A DNA stretch of 64,000 bases from Escallonia rubra (taxonomy: Eukaryota > Streptophyta > Magnoliopsida > Escalloniales > Escalloniaceae), in NCBI GenBank assembly GCA_033065855.1, contig JAVXUO010001575.1:100987-164986 (forward strand), read 5' to 3'. The position numbers and the translations under genes are program-made. The first letter of the stretch is position 1. The number at the start of each line of letters is the position of its first letter. This document shows positions 11,523-24,900 of this stretch, piece after piece. The notes under the pieces are model-generated. The model did not search any database and was not told the origin of the DNA. It saw only the letters and a list, made by a program, of their open reading frames with translations.

Positions 11523-14500
11523 GCTTTTTAATGTTTAGTGCCATTTTTGTATGGTCAGTTGTATACTTCTGCAGATATTTGTTTGATCATCTTTGTGGAT
11601 GCTGATGTATAGACAAGATTTTCACATTCAATGGAGTTTGGATTCTTTCTGTTTCTGTTTTCTTGATTTTACATTTTTCTTTGAACTTGTTCTTCTTTTG
11701 ATGCTGACTTTTCTTGCTACTAGATCAAATGAGCTTTTTGTATTGCCATGATTGAATGACAAACCAAGCACTGTGACCCCCTTCATGTTCTTTTGCACGA
11801 GTTTCAGGAATGCCAGTTATCATTGTGCCTTTTATAAACGGGACATATACTTTTTGGGGTGAGGCCACATCATTGAGTACATCTAATTAGTTTCCTTGAA
11901 TTTTGACTAACAGCTTTTTCCCTCAGTGGAGAATTTTGGTAAAAGTAGGCCAGGGATGGTCATCCCTACTTTATCTGTTACTATTATAGCTAAATTTGCT
12001 AAAATTGAATAGCTCGTTCTTCGACTTGAGGGCTTCGCCAGTGAAATACATGAGCATAGCGAAGCCAAGCTGGATAGGCTACTTCTGCATTTTTAGACAT
12101 AAGTAGATTGTAAGTGAATGTTTTCCGTTCATGATATCAGCCATGTTAAACCATGGAATCGAAATCAAGGCTATGGCTGACACCGCACGAATTTAATTTA
12201 AAGTTTCTGCTGGTCTTTGCGTGGCATCGTCTTACAGGGTTACCATTATGTTTCTATTCTCTCACCGAAATGTTCTTATAATCTCTACCGGATATGATAG
12301 CTTTGCTCTTGTATCTTCTATGGTAACATGTGTGCATATACACATCCATTGTTGCAGACAAATGTCAAGTGAAACAGAGGAGGACTCTGTGCGAGAGACC
12401 CAGTTTTTTAAACTTCTTTGAGTTGCAGGAACATTTTTAACTTTATTTTGTTATATCCTCTTAAAATACGCCTTGGCCCTCCCATATGAAACCCTTTTAT
12501 TGTTACATATACATTTGAAATCCTCTTTGATATGCCACCGAATGAATAGCCATCCGGGTGTTGGTTCCGTGATAAGGTTGTATGCTAGCTGAGGTATGGT
12601 CTCTACGTACACGGTAGAATCTAATTCCAGGTTATAAGCTTTTAGTCCATACATTGGCGGGACGATTACCAGGTAATGGCCGTTTTTTCTCCTTACTTTT
12701 CGTAAATCATAACTAAGTAAATCAGTGATGGAGGCCTATTTGCTCAACCATCGGAGAGGCTTGGGCACATTATAGTATGATAGAAAGGGGTTGGGAGGCT
12801 GTTTCCTTGTTTAAAACCCTCGACCTCCAGGTCATTATGCAGCCTCTTACCATTGTGCCAAGACTCGACCTCTGTTGATAGGCTGATAACTCAATTTCCA
12901 TCAGTTGGTAGGCGGGAAGGGATAGAGAAGGAGGTAGACCTACGGACAGATGTTCCATCATTTTGAATCCTTGACGGAAGAAAAGGAAGGATAAGGGAGG
13001 AGAGGAGAGCACTCTTCTTTCTGCTAAAAGATTGGGGGGAAGACCCTCTTCTTCTTTCATCGGTATTTTTCCCATCAAATGCTACCCTATTATCTACTAT
13101 ATATCTACTGAGTGTCCAACTTGAATCAGCTTTTCCCTGAAGTTCCATCAGCTCGAGATGTCTTAATGGCGAATTTCTGCTGGCAGGGTTGTCCTGTCAG
13201 TGGTGGACGGTGTTCTGGGTCTAGTGCAACTCATATATGAGCGGCGATCAGCCAAAAGCAACCTCATATTCTGTTTCAATGAAAAGGCGAGAGTAATTTT
13301 TGCATCCAGCATCTCTCTTAAGAGATATTATTACTAGTCAAAGCAGAGACACCGAAGTGGGATTTCTATCACTGCAAAGGGTCTCAGGCTTCTTTCATTA
13401 GACAGAGTCATGATAGTTCCATTTGGAGGATTTTGCGATGGCGCTCCCATTGCACCATGTCCCTGAGTTTATTATAAACTTCAAGTTCTAAATTTTGCTT
13501 GGTCATTTCAACCGTCAGTTGCCTCAAAAAAAGGGAAAAAGTATTTCTAGGTTGATTTTTCACGACTTAGAGCAGGATTTATTGCGTTGCTTTTTGGAGG
13601 GAAATCACGCGCTATCTCTGCACTACGAGAAAATAGAGCAAGAAATACCGGAGCTATTATTTGCAAGTGCTTACTGTCCTTTATGATCATCTTTGTAACA
13701 AGGGAAATGATAGTGCCAAAGAGACGACATTCTCCCTGCATCATGTCCAAATCTACCATTCCCACCAAATGCCCTAGGAACCCTATCCATTTCAGATGCA
13801 TTCTGTTTCTCTCTTTCCCCCCTCTCTGTGTCTCGATTATCTTGCCACCACTGACTGACCACAGTTGTGAACACCCTCGTCTTCTCTCGCTCACTAGGCG
13901 CAGGGTGTAACTCACCGGCAGAGTTTAACTCGCTGATGGTAAGCGCCTGAAAAAAGGGGGGACACTATTGATGTCGCAAAATAAGAGCTCTGTACATAAA
14001 CGGCTAATTTCATCATTTCAAGAAAATATCAATGCCAACAAGCGAATAATCTAACGGACAGATTTTGTTTGTAGGAGATCTAACGGTCAAAGGCACGCTC
14101 TGGGAACGTGCTTTCTCGATTATATCCCTCGTAACAATTTCGATGCCTCTGTCTTTGACTCCTTGTATCTCAAGCCAGCGACTTTCCTGTTCTATTTCAT
14201 CTGAATTACATTGGCCAATCTAGAATTTTCACATAGAGGGACCGAGTAAGTCATTCTTCTTTATGCAGCAAAGGGAAATTTTAAGTGGAGTCTTTGATGA
14301 ATGGAGAGAAAAAAACTTCACTTTATGTAAGTAAAAACGGATCGGGGATTGAGTGCACGAAACCAGCACCTGCATTGATATTAGACTAATCTTAATGACC
14401 GAGGACTACAAGATGAGTCGCGGGAATTCAAAATCATTTGTGGGCATCATCCTTGACCTTGGCTCCTAAAAGGTGCAGAGGCTTCTACACTATTTGGAGG

Positions 14501-14661
14501 TGATTAGGATCTAAGTCACCAAAACTTTCTAAAGCGCAAAAATCTCCCGCTTTTACGCTGCGCTGTCACTGCCAAACACGTGTCAATTTTGTCCATTCCC
14601 ACTTTAAGGCCATTATTTCCCATTAATAGTTGCAGTGCACTAAACACGCAAATGAACTGTT

Positions 14662-14709
14662 TTTTTTTTGTAACAAGAGAATAGCATTGAAAATTAAAGG
14701 TTACAAAGT
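14662..14709 (-). mobile_element. Extremely 5'-truncated LINE insertion (48 bp) with target duplication
   Basis: A poly(T) run followed by GTAACAAGAGAATAGCATTG is the complement of a typical plant LINE 3' tail. It is flanked by a 15-bp duplication, CGCAAATGAACTGTT (14647-14661) and CGCAAATGAGCTGTT (14710-14724), one mismatch. Poly(A) plus variable-length target duplication is the signature of target-primed reverse transcription. Confidence 0.75.
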
Positions 14710-15331
14710 CGCAAATGAGCTGTTAATCCAACCAAAAGTATGTATCACCTATCACTATTAACTTCCTCAATCCTTCTCTCTGCCTTGTCAAACTCAACCA
14801 ACGACGACGCCTTCAGTGGCCACTGAATCCGACGCCTGTTATGGCCAATATTGCACCCACGGTCTCTTTTTGTTTTTGGTTTATGACCTTCATGTGGTCT
14901 CCCGGTTGAGTAACTAGATCAAGATCCTGATCAGCTCTAAGGTTGGTACACATCCGCGCACTTGTTCGCCCACGATGCCAAATTTCCAGCATCGCTAGAT
15001 GAAAATGAACAATCGAAACCTGCATCTGGGAAGGTCCGCAGTATCAATCTGGTGTTGGTAATATGGATAGAAGGTGAAAATGAATGTTGGACAGTAGAAA
15101 TGTTCCTCAGGAAGTTGCTTAAGCAGAGAGTGTCTGATTGAACTAGCATTTCCACGCAAACCAGGTCCAGTACACCTGGAGTAGTCAGTGAACATAAGCA
15201 CCTATATTCACAGCTCAAGGATCTGGATCCTCTGCATTCCAAAAGGAAGCCGAGAGTGAAGTCCCCAACCACAGATGGGTAGTTACCGCCAAGTGTCAAC
15301 TTGTAGTAAAGTGTCCAATTCTGAACGGCAA

Positions 15332-15413
15332 ATGCATGTTGCATGTTGCATGTTGCATGTTGCATGTTGCATGTTGCATGTTGCATGTTGCATGTTGCAT
15401 GTTGCATGTTGCG
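15332..15413. repeat. 7-bp tandem repeat (GTTGCAT)n, about 11.6 copies
   Basis: An almost perfect array of GTTGCAT spans about 81 bp. It contains an overlapping TGCATG/GCATGT motif in every unit and is read through on both strands, producing the artefactual repetitive peptides MLHVACC and CNMQHAT. No gene function is implied. Confidence 0.97.
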
Positions 15414-16845
15414 AGGGTTCTGGCAGAGGTGACTACCAAATCGTTTCAACTGAATCAATCCGAACTGCTCAAAAATTTAGTGGCTCGATTTTATATTTTT
15501 CAAATCAACCTCGCTTGGGTTCTCGGATACATAATTTGAGATCGATCATAACTTGCGTTGACTGCTACATGATACGTTAAAAAAATTATATGCCTTGGAT
15601 TTTTATGCACACGTGATTCCGCAAAGCCAATTAAACTAGACCAAAACCTTGAAAGTTAAATGAAAAGGAAAAAAAGTCCCATCATTAATTCTCCTTGCGT
15701 TCTCTCATTCTCTTCGGTATATGGATGACAAACTTTTTTTGTTTTGCTTTTTTAATTTAAGATAATATTCATTTTAGAGTTGATATGGGCACATGGATGT
15801 TGTATGTATTATAGATTGATTATAGGAATGCAATCTATCTAAACATTAACTTTTTATTTTTGTGTAAATATAGATTGAATAACAGGCTTGTAAAGGTTGA
15901 AAAACGTTAAATATGTTCAAACCGATTTAAACCGACAAAATCGAACCGTGCAAACCGATAATAATTGATTTGGTTTGATTCATAATATTTCGAACCCGAT
16001 AAGTTACGGTTATAATATAGTTTGTAGTATGACCTTTAAACTGCATTAAAGTAAAGTGTGCGTACTCCTAGTTCTGAGTATCTGTAAATTGATAGAACTG
16101 TTTCGATGGACCAAAATGAAAAGGAAGTATGCAGCATAGAGGTCAAGATTAGGCCAGAAGTGGCTAAACTTTTGGACTTTTTGGATACGGGCATTGTTCA
16201 CACTTCACTGGTACAGTAATATCTAAACGTCAGGCCGGACTTATGCTTTTCTTTTTTCATCGCACTGAATTGGGCCTAAAAAATCGTCTCTTTGCAAATA
16301 TTGGGTTTGGAGAAGGGCTTTTGGATGGAGATAAAATTTCCAACCGAGGTCCACTGAGGAGTATATGTCACTTGCAACATGTTTTTGCCAAAAACATGGA
16401 TAGCTACATGGTTGTATTGCATGCTGTTAAACTTGTACTTTGTTCAAAGTCACAAATGACCAAAAATCATGACTTTGCCCCCAACGAAGGGAATGGCATA
16501 TAGGGCGTTCTTTAGAGTAACGCTAGAAGCGGTCGTGTTTTCAATCGAGTACATCAAAAAATAAAGTACGAGACGTTTATTATTTTACGAGTTAAATTCG
16601 TTGATGCCCATCAAATCGGATTTGACACAAGATAGACATAATGTCTGAGATGTATGAAAGGCTCCGCCGAGTGAACATAGCAGGCAACATATGCTCTTTG
16701 AGTACTCCACTATCAGACATATCCAATCAAAATAACTTCTTGTCCAACACATGTACAGTATGATATAGGCAAGTAGGGTTTCGTATCACACAGAGATCTT
16801 CTACTTGATACAGTTGGTGGCGACCCTCCACCCGCCCTCGTCCCT

Positions 16846-16873
16846 ACACACACACACACACACACACACACAC
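16846..16873. repeat. (CA)n microsatellite, 14 units
   Basis: Uninterrupted CA dinucleotides over 28 bp between a CCCTCG-rich stretch and a CTCAGCC flank. Confidence 0.97.
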
Positions 16874-17516
16874 TCAGCCAGGGTGCACATGGCATGCATA
16901 ACCCCAGAAGAAATTAAGACCATTTTTTAAAATCAAGTTGATAGTTTTTCTCTTTCTACTCCTACTGCGTTTCGATTGATGCAGAATCAATGATGAGCTG
17001 GTTTGGTTGCATCCCAACTTCAATTCAACAAAGATATTGGCATCATTGGTTTGTACGTGATTAGTACATACAACAGAACTAGAAGGCATTTCTTTGAAGC
17101 AGAGGTAGACGTGAACATGATGATAATTAAAGGTTCCCTTTTTTGGGACGGTTTCGGTTGGCTAAGTAAACATAGAAAAGTTGCAGAAGTTTTTTGACAC
17201 ACGAGGGAAAATTACACCTAACATCAGTCGCTTCGGTAGCCTGGAAAACGTAAACGTTCCTTATCGAAACTTCAATCCGTATTCAAGATAGTTTAATTGG
17301 AGGTTGCAGTTGTACATTAATTAGTACAGTGCCTATAGTCAAAGGCAAATAATCAACCGGTTTCTTGTACTTATCACCTTCTTTCTTTCCATATTTAAAA
17401 CCCTAAATATCTTAACATCCTTCTTGGTTTACCACCTTTGACTATTTATCAATCTGTTTTTGTATGAAAAAAAACATATAGAACGCATTTTCAGATTTTC
17501 TCTGTTCGTAATTAGT

Positions 17517-17926
17517 ATGGAGCCACCTTTGTTGGAAAGCAGCAACTTCACCACCAGCGTTGGGCAGAAGATAAGCAGCTACCAGAGACAACAATAATGA
17601 TATTAGCGAGGATGTTAAGCCCAGAAGAAACAAGGCATATGCACGTCGAGCAGCAGAGAAGGCAAGAAATTGCTAACTTTTGTGCTTCTCGTAGGTCGCC
17701 ACTCCCTCTTGAATATGTCAAGGTGAGACCCCCTCCCTTTCCTACTACTTTTCTAATTTATCTTGATCTAGCTAGGACTACTTTAGAGTATCAAGAGTGC
17801 TGGAGATAATGCTTGGTGAAGGAATTAATGTTGTTAGCTGGAGATAATGCAGGTCAGCTGTCTGATATAAGCGTGGATAAATCTGCACTGCAACACAAAC
17901 TAACTGATGTGATTAATACCGCTTAA
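17517..17926 (+). pseudogene. Decayed bHLH gene of the bHLH118/36/120/126 type
   Basis: An ATG at 17517 opens a 26-residue frame that stops at 17595-17597. The basic-HLH part continues in another frame: HVEQQRRQEIANFCASRRSP, then LPLEYVK and a kept donor (AAG|GTGAGA at 17720-17725), exactly where the intact paralogs splice. The following exon 2 start, with GKRS and helix 2, is missing. A later block encodes VLEIMLGEGINVVSW, matching the ACT-like segment [15 protein letters not shown] of the intact genes, and the last block (SALQHKLTDVINTA, stop 17924-17926) matches their final exon. The basic region has Gln where the paralogs have Arg after the conserved Glu. With a frameshift, a missing domain and stops, it is a pseudogene. 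It lies just outside duplication unit A, so it is a third, older cluster member. Confidence 0.85.
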
Positions 17927-18845
17927 CCGTCAAGTAACAGTATAACTCTAGGGACATAACGCTGAATTGGAACTTCTTACTCCTGGTTTGAACACCAAGC
18001 TTGAATTTTTTTTATTGCTAAGGTATCATTAACAAATGGTGTGTGAAATTTCAGGCATCTCTTACAGATTGAATGAGTGAAAATCTTTGATGCCTGCAAG
18101 ACCTTTTGTTTGATATATTGATTCCAGAAGTACGGAGAGGTAACCCAATCAATAACTCAAAAGGCTGGAAAAAATCATTCATCTCATTATACCACAAGCT
18201 CAATGGTATTGGAACTCGACACTTTCTAATTGAACTTCCACCTTTTAATGGCATGGCGCTTATAAATAAGGCCTCACATGGAGAAGCGCTCCTAACATTG
18301 GTGATCTTTAAATGTGTTCTAGGTTTAACTCTCTCGGTCGAATAATAGAAGGTCGAAGTTAGACCATTTGACTGGGATTCATGCTACATTTGATGAAGTT
18401 GCATTGGGATAAAAGAGCTGAAGAAGATACAATAGTTTAAGTTGTGCTTCTTTTTGGTGAAAAACTTCTGATGTACCCATGAAAATCATAAGAAAGAGCT
18501 GAACTGCTATATCCTTCATGCCTAAAATTGAATAATGGAAGCTTCTGATCAAGGCAGCTGCAACCATTTCTAAGATTGAGGATATATACATGGTTCCAGA
18601 ATTGAACGTCTGGTTCTTCTGCGCGAGCTAGCTCTATAACAACTACCACTTCTGGTCATAACCTAAATACAAAATGGCCACGAGGCTATAACAGTTTACT
18701 TATGGCTACATTGAGCCTCAACTAAATTCAGGAGTCTATGGTAAACAACTTCAGTCCTGTATGAAAAGGTTATGTGAATTAATGTAAGATGCAGTTGCAG
18801 TGGCCGCGCTTTCACCAGAAAAATTTGTGGATTAGTGTTCTCCAT
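17927..18845. other. Intergenic region with no supported gene
   Basis: The region lies between the dead bHLH and unit A. A 79-codon frame at 18106-18345 contains NPINNSKGWKKSF, which faintly recalls plant retrotransposon gag-like proteins, but it is too short to assign. Nothing else is visible. Confidence 0.4.
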
Positions 18846-21800
18846 TCTCTGTGTGGCCCAAAAAGGTTGCCATCTTGTGCCACTTCTTGATCATAGTCTA
18901 CATTCCCCCCCTCCCCCCGCCCCCACAGACACACTTTTTATGGTAACCAAACTTCATTTATTTAAAATAACATTAAAAACGGAGAGCATCCAGATGGGTA
19001 ACCCTGGGAAAGATCCAAGAGTACATTCCAACTGCTAGCTTGGGAAAGTGGCCAACATGGCTTCTGAGGAAAATAGAAGAAATATAGTGGCTGCCCGTAT
19101 ATGGGGTACTAAAATAAGGGGCAACCGACACGGAATGATGCATTGAAAATGCATCGGTTCCCTACCTCTCGCAAGTACAAGAGTGAGAGGCCTAGGGCCG
19201 CGTGTAAAGGCAGCTAATATTGCTGCTGCGGTTTAGATCGGAATTGATCTAAAGAACCATTTATCGCCTTATAAAACACTTTCATTTTCCTTGCCTCTTT
19301 AAAAAGTAAAACGTGGTGGTTTGTTTAGCTTTATGAACTTAGTTGTCCTTGGAACATCATTTAGACTTTTTCCTTTCCCATTCTTAAACTAGAGTCCAAG
19401 CTGGTGATAATCTAATATTTCTGATTCAGTATACAGATAAGAACCCCTGTAAATTATAGATACTAATTCTTTAGTTGCACTTGGAACAAATTGAACATGA
19501 TTAGTCTGCATTCTAAGGGGAAGAAAATTCAACAGATTTGACTTTGTATTTAATCATGAGGACAGCAATGATGTTGAAGGTGGTCTATACTCAAACCGCA
19601 AGTGGGTTTCAACGTCCGAATGCTGACTTATCATGGTTTGATCTCATGATTTTTCTATCATTGAGGCAAAAAAAACATCTGATTTTTGTATCCACAAGAT
19701 TTTCCAAAGATACAATCCTCGGTCTACCACTAGCTTAGGATCTCGAGCAACAAAATATTTGTCACGACGATTATAAAGTGTCAAGGAGCTCTACAAGCTC
19801 ATATCGATGATCGAACCAGTGCTAATGACAATCGAATCATGTGCAAGTTTCTTAATTGGGCGTGTCACGTCCGTGTGTCTCATTCCGAGTTAAATTATAG
19901 AGGTTGAAATTGTTAACCTATACTTAATCACGTTTAAGGGCACATGTTGATATTGTGCTTAACCTTTCAAATCAGAGGGCTCATTGGTGACTGCCTCAAT
20001 CAGCTCAGATCTTCTCCTTTGTACTTGTATTTACGTTACCCAACACCACAAAATTATAAATGCATGAGGTTCTTGCCTATAGTATTTTTATCAACTTTAC
20101 TGTTAAAGAAGGAAGACGTATTAATCCACTGACATCAACAAGTGAATGATTTCTTAGTCTTCTAAAGTACGTAAGTTAGGATTAGAAAAAGAAGAATAAA
20201 TATGGATTACATGACCTTTTCTTCATCTTGTCGCTTGTGTTTTTTTTTTTTTTTGGTATAACTAAGAGCTCGTCTAGGAATGATAAGCGATTTAGATTAA
20301 ATGGCAACCACTTAATCTGATTTTAGCTTAAATTAGTTTTAAGTTATAAATGGCATTCGGATAAAGTGTACTATAATCAGTTATTGTGACAAAATGACCA
20401 AGAAATTCAATAGTTTCATAAAAGATGCTAAGAGTGTGCTTGGATGAATAATTTCAACTATTATGAAGTTCAAAATCCTTTTATAAAAATTTGAGGATTT
20501 GCAAAGTTTTGTGTTTGACAATTTTTGTTGGTGGGTACTGTATGACGGTAATTAGTTATAGAATAAATTAAATTATGAATATTGCTGAAACAAAAGATAA
20601 AAAATATATGGGTGAGATTAAAGAAGAAGTAAAGAGAGAATGATGAACATTTGAAAAAGTAGAAAGAAATGTGGGACAAAAAAAGACTTGAAGTGTGGAA
20701 GGTAGTTCTCCTCTAGTTTTGACCAAAAGAAAAAGAAGAAGAAACCACCCCCCCACCCCCTCCAAAAAAAAAAAAGGGAAAATATATATTTCAAATTCCT
20801 TCTAAAAATTCACTCTTTTTTGTAGTTATGAAAGAAGTACTTGGGCAAAGTGAAATCCTAAGTTGATATACCTCATCCAACACACAATCTGAAGGTATTT
20901 TTAAATAACAAGACATTTTGATACTTTACTTGATCAGTTCTGATATAAAAAGATAATCAAGCCAAAATTCTCGTTTTCTTGAATCATGATTCAGTCAGTT
21001 TCATTATTTTGTTTTTGAAACAAATTTGATCGGTTTATATCTTTATGGAATCGGATTTAATTAATTCATTCTTGACCATCACATCAATTCCAAGGCTTTG
21101 AAAAAAATCCTGGAGAGCTGGAAAACCATCATCAAATAATGGATTCAATGACTCACGTGGCCACAAATAATTCAGTTGTTTTATCCTTCTATCCAACAAC
21201 TGAGGAGCTGGAAAGGTGCAGTTTCCATAATGCAAGAGAAGCTGTCCGATAGGGCTGATCCATATCGGAAATTTATGTCCTGGCGGGATCAAGGGGCCGG
21301 CCCCTGTTGGTTAGGTTTAGGACAGGGTCCTAAAATACATAGACCCAAACAGTTTTCAAGTCTCCTTTCTTGAGGGGAAGGGATTGATCACAGTAGACCA
21401 ACTACTAGCTAAATGTGTGTTGGGTACTTAATTTAGGGCACAAAGTCACAAACTTTCTCATTGATAAGGGTACCTAAAACTATATATTAAGTTTTACGAT
21501 GGCCCCAATTGGTACTAAATAGGACCCATATCTAAATGCGTGCTATCTACCCAGTTATATTAACTAGTTTCCTTTGTCCTAACCACTGCAAGTTACATAA
21601 ACAAACGTGGCAGGCAAGAGGATAAGAAGCTGCTAAGAAGTTCTCTGCAGTGTTATTATAATTCCTGGCATTACACTAATTGATTAACAAGTCATGTCCA
21701 ACTCCTACTTGGAATTGAAGTACAGTTTAGCCCTACTAAATTATGCTTTCTCAAGAGATTTTCTCTTGATACTGTTCCTTATTTTCTATCTTTTTTGGCT

Positions 21801-21990
21801 TTTGCCTTCCACCATGTACCCCGTGGAAGGATAGTTCTTAAGGAATAATACATCCTTCATATGGACAGCCACAAGGTAATGCCTGTACATAACTCACACC
21901 ATTGAAAAAGATGCGAAGTCTATGTTTGCTCATTGCAATCAACTAGTATTGCACGCAAGAGTTCACATTCTTTGCATTTTTGTTCCTATA

Positions 21991-24900
21991 CTAGCTCAGA
22001 ATCCCGTGCCAAGCACGAGACAGTTTATTAACAATAATTTATCTTTGAAGTCTTGAAATGCATAATAAAATATCTTGCACACTTTTATAATTTTATGGTT
22101 ATTTTATCAAAGATAGTTACTTTAATTTTGGCTTGAACTTTCTTGTAATAAAATAAATTAACCTTTCTGGTCAAATATCAGTAAGCAATGTCATTATGCA
22201 GATCTGCTAATTCTGATTGGGTAACTATATAGATGTATAAAAATTAAAAGCTTATTTAGTACACAAAAAAGAAAAAGTAAATTCTACTGATAAAAATATG
22301 CGGAGAACATACTGAGATCAATTTGCTATTGTATAAGACATTTTTATTATTTTCTACGTATCTTTTAAAAAAAAATTGTACAGCTGAGTTCTACCAGCAG
22401 AATTGGTATATAGTGGGAAAGGAAATAAATGTTGTTGTGAAGGAGATGCTGAACAACAGTAAAGGTATCAAATTCTTTAGCAGTACTCTATTGACTTTGA
22501 TAACTAAAAACTCTTGCCCCAACACCATGAAGGATTTCAGGCCTATTGCTTGCTGCAATGTATTATATAAGTGTGTATCAAAAATCTTGAGTGCAAGGAT
22601 CAAGAAGGTTCTACCAAAACTTATCAGTCCAAATCAATCAGCTTTTGTTACTCAAAGGTCTATAGCAGACAATATCCTCGTGATGCAAGAATTGGTTAAA
22701 AACTATCACAGGGAAAGAGGTACCCCAAGATGTGTCATCAAAATAGACTTACAAAAAGCTTATGACTCATTGGGTTGGGGTTTCCTAAAAATGGTTATGA
22801 AAGTGATGAGGTTTCCTGTCAAGTTCATAGATTGGATCATGCAATGTGTCTCCACTGCAAGGTTTTCTATCATCTTGAATGGGAACATTGAAGGCTTCTT
22901 TGGGAGTAATAAAGGCTTAAGGCAAGGAGATCCAATATCTCCTTACCTGTTTTTACTAGTGATGGAAGTGTTCTCAGGCTTAATGGCTACATATGCACAA
23001 AACAATGAGTTTGTTTACCATCCAAAAAACAATTAGAATTATCAAACAAGCCTTGATGGATTTTGAACAGCTTTTTGGATTATCACCCAATCTCACCAAG
23101 AGTTCCATTTTCATAGCTGGTTTGGAGAGCACAAATGCTGAGGCTTTGTCAAGTATGATTGGTGTTCCCTTTGGTAAACTGCATGTTACCTATCAGGGAG
23201 TGCCTCTTATATCAACCAAATTGCAATATAAGGATTGCAAGGTGCTAGTGGAGAGGCTAACAAAGAAGAATTCCTCCTGGTCTACAAAATCTTTATCACA
23301 TGCTGGCAGATTACAGGTGGCAATGTCTGTATTGAGCATTATGTACAAATATTGGTGCTCAATTTTCATTATCCCAAAGAAGATTGATGCTCAAATAGAA
23401 GGTAAGATAAGGGCTTTCTTGTGGCATGGGAAAGACATCAAATGCACATGGGCAAAAGTGGCCTGGAAAGACTTATGTCTGCCTAAAAATGAAGGAGGTT
23501 TAGGTCTCAAAAGGGTTGAGGAATGGAATAAAACTGCTATATATGTAAGCATCTTTGGGATTTAGCCATAAAAAAGATTCTTTATGGGTTAAATGGTGCC
23601 ACATTTTCATAATAAAGGATCAACACCTTTGGACATTTAGACCTCCTGCCTGTTTATCATGGACTTGGTGTAAGATATTGAAAATAAGGGACTTATTTTG
23701 TCAATATGTTCAGCATAAGGTGGGAAATAGAGAAGCAACTTGGTTGTGGCTGAACATATGGCTAATGGAAGCCCCTATTATTGAAGTCTATGGGCAGAGA
23801 ATTGCCTATGATTCTGGGCTGCCTATCAATGCTAAGGTGAGTAATATAATTCAGGCAGGTGCATGAAAACTCCTCATGAACAGATCAGAGGACCTAAGGA
23901 AAATTAACAACATGTTAGCTAGCAAGACAGTACCAAACATTAATCAGCCAGATCAATTAATCTGGAGTTTAAGCTCCAATGGGAAATTCAGCATCAAAAC
24001 AGCATTGGAATGGATTAGAACCAGAGCTCCAAAGAATACTTGGTGGAAGTCGGTTTGGTTTAAAAGGCACGTACCTAAATGTGCAATGATATTGTGGCTG
24101 CTTTGCAAGAAGGGGTTAAGAACCAAGGCAAAACTCAAAAATTGGAATGTTACTCAAGATGATACATGTGTCCTTTGCCACAATCAATCTGAGACAGAGG
24201 ACCACCTCTTTGTACAATGTGCATTTACACAATGAGTGTGGAGAGAAGTTTTTACCAGACTACAGGTAAACATACCCCTTAGCACATGGCATCAGTTTCT
24301 GCAGGTAGCTGAAAAACATTACAAAGGAAGGGGTTTTACAGCTAGATTGTGCAAGCTGGTGATTTCAGTCACCATTTATGGAATATGGATGGAAAGGAAT
24401 ACCAGAATTTTTGAGCATAATCAAACTACTGTGGATGGATGTATGCATGTCATCAACCAATGGGTCTACTACAGAACTTGCAGCTGGAAGAAGAGTTCAT
24501 ACACAGACAACCATAAGGAGCTGTGCCATAGATGGAGCTTGGATACAAAACTATTGCTAGAATATTGATGTATATAGTTGGATACATATGATAAACTGTA
24601 CATATAGAATTTAGTTTGTACAAGATTATTTTAGCATAAATGAATACAAAGGATCTTTGACCAAAAATAAATAAAAAATCATAAATGGTATATTGCTACT
24701 GCAGAATTTAGAATGCTTAATAGTTAATTACTCATAATAAAAACACCATAGAAAAAAATTAGTTCAAAACTTTTTCAACATAAAATTAGTTGAATTTAAG
24801 AAAAGCTTACATATTTAAGGTTTTAAATTTACACTATTTTTTTTAATGTATCTCATATAGAATTTGCATCTTATGGTGTTTTTACATTTAACCAATGCGA

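Larger units (their letters stand above)
11523..17516. other. Intergenic region between the kinase and the bHLH cluster
   Basis: No intact gene is supported. The first few hundred bases should hold the kinase 3' UTR. Open frames at 12770-13148, 13547-13915 and 14937-15458 overlap on both strands and lack family signatures; the last is created by the 7-bp repeat. A G-box core (CACGTG) lies at about 14577-14582. A minute LINE tail and two simple repeats are listed separately. The sequence before 17517 has a TATA-like ATATTTAAAA at about 17391-17400, a possible relic promoter of the dead bHLH. Confidence 0.45.

Noticed and set aside
15275-15580. Open frames with repeated MLHVACC / CNMQHAT peptides
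   Set aside because: They are translations of the GTTGCAT microsatellite; a 7-bp unit without stops stays open in several frames.
18106-18345. Possible gag-like fragment NPINNSKGWKKSF
   Set aside because: Resemblance is to a short phrase only; no flanking domain or element ends support it.
20224-20275. LINE tail at the poly(T) run followed by GGTATAAC
   Set aside because: No flanking direct repeat was found, unlike the two accepted tails.
22391-22603. Minus-strand frame over the LINE
   Set aside because: Shadow of the reverse transcriptase coding strand.
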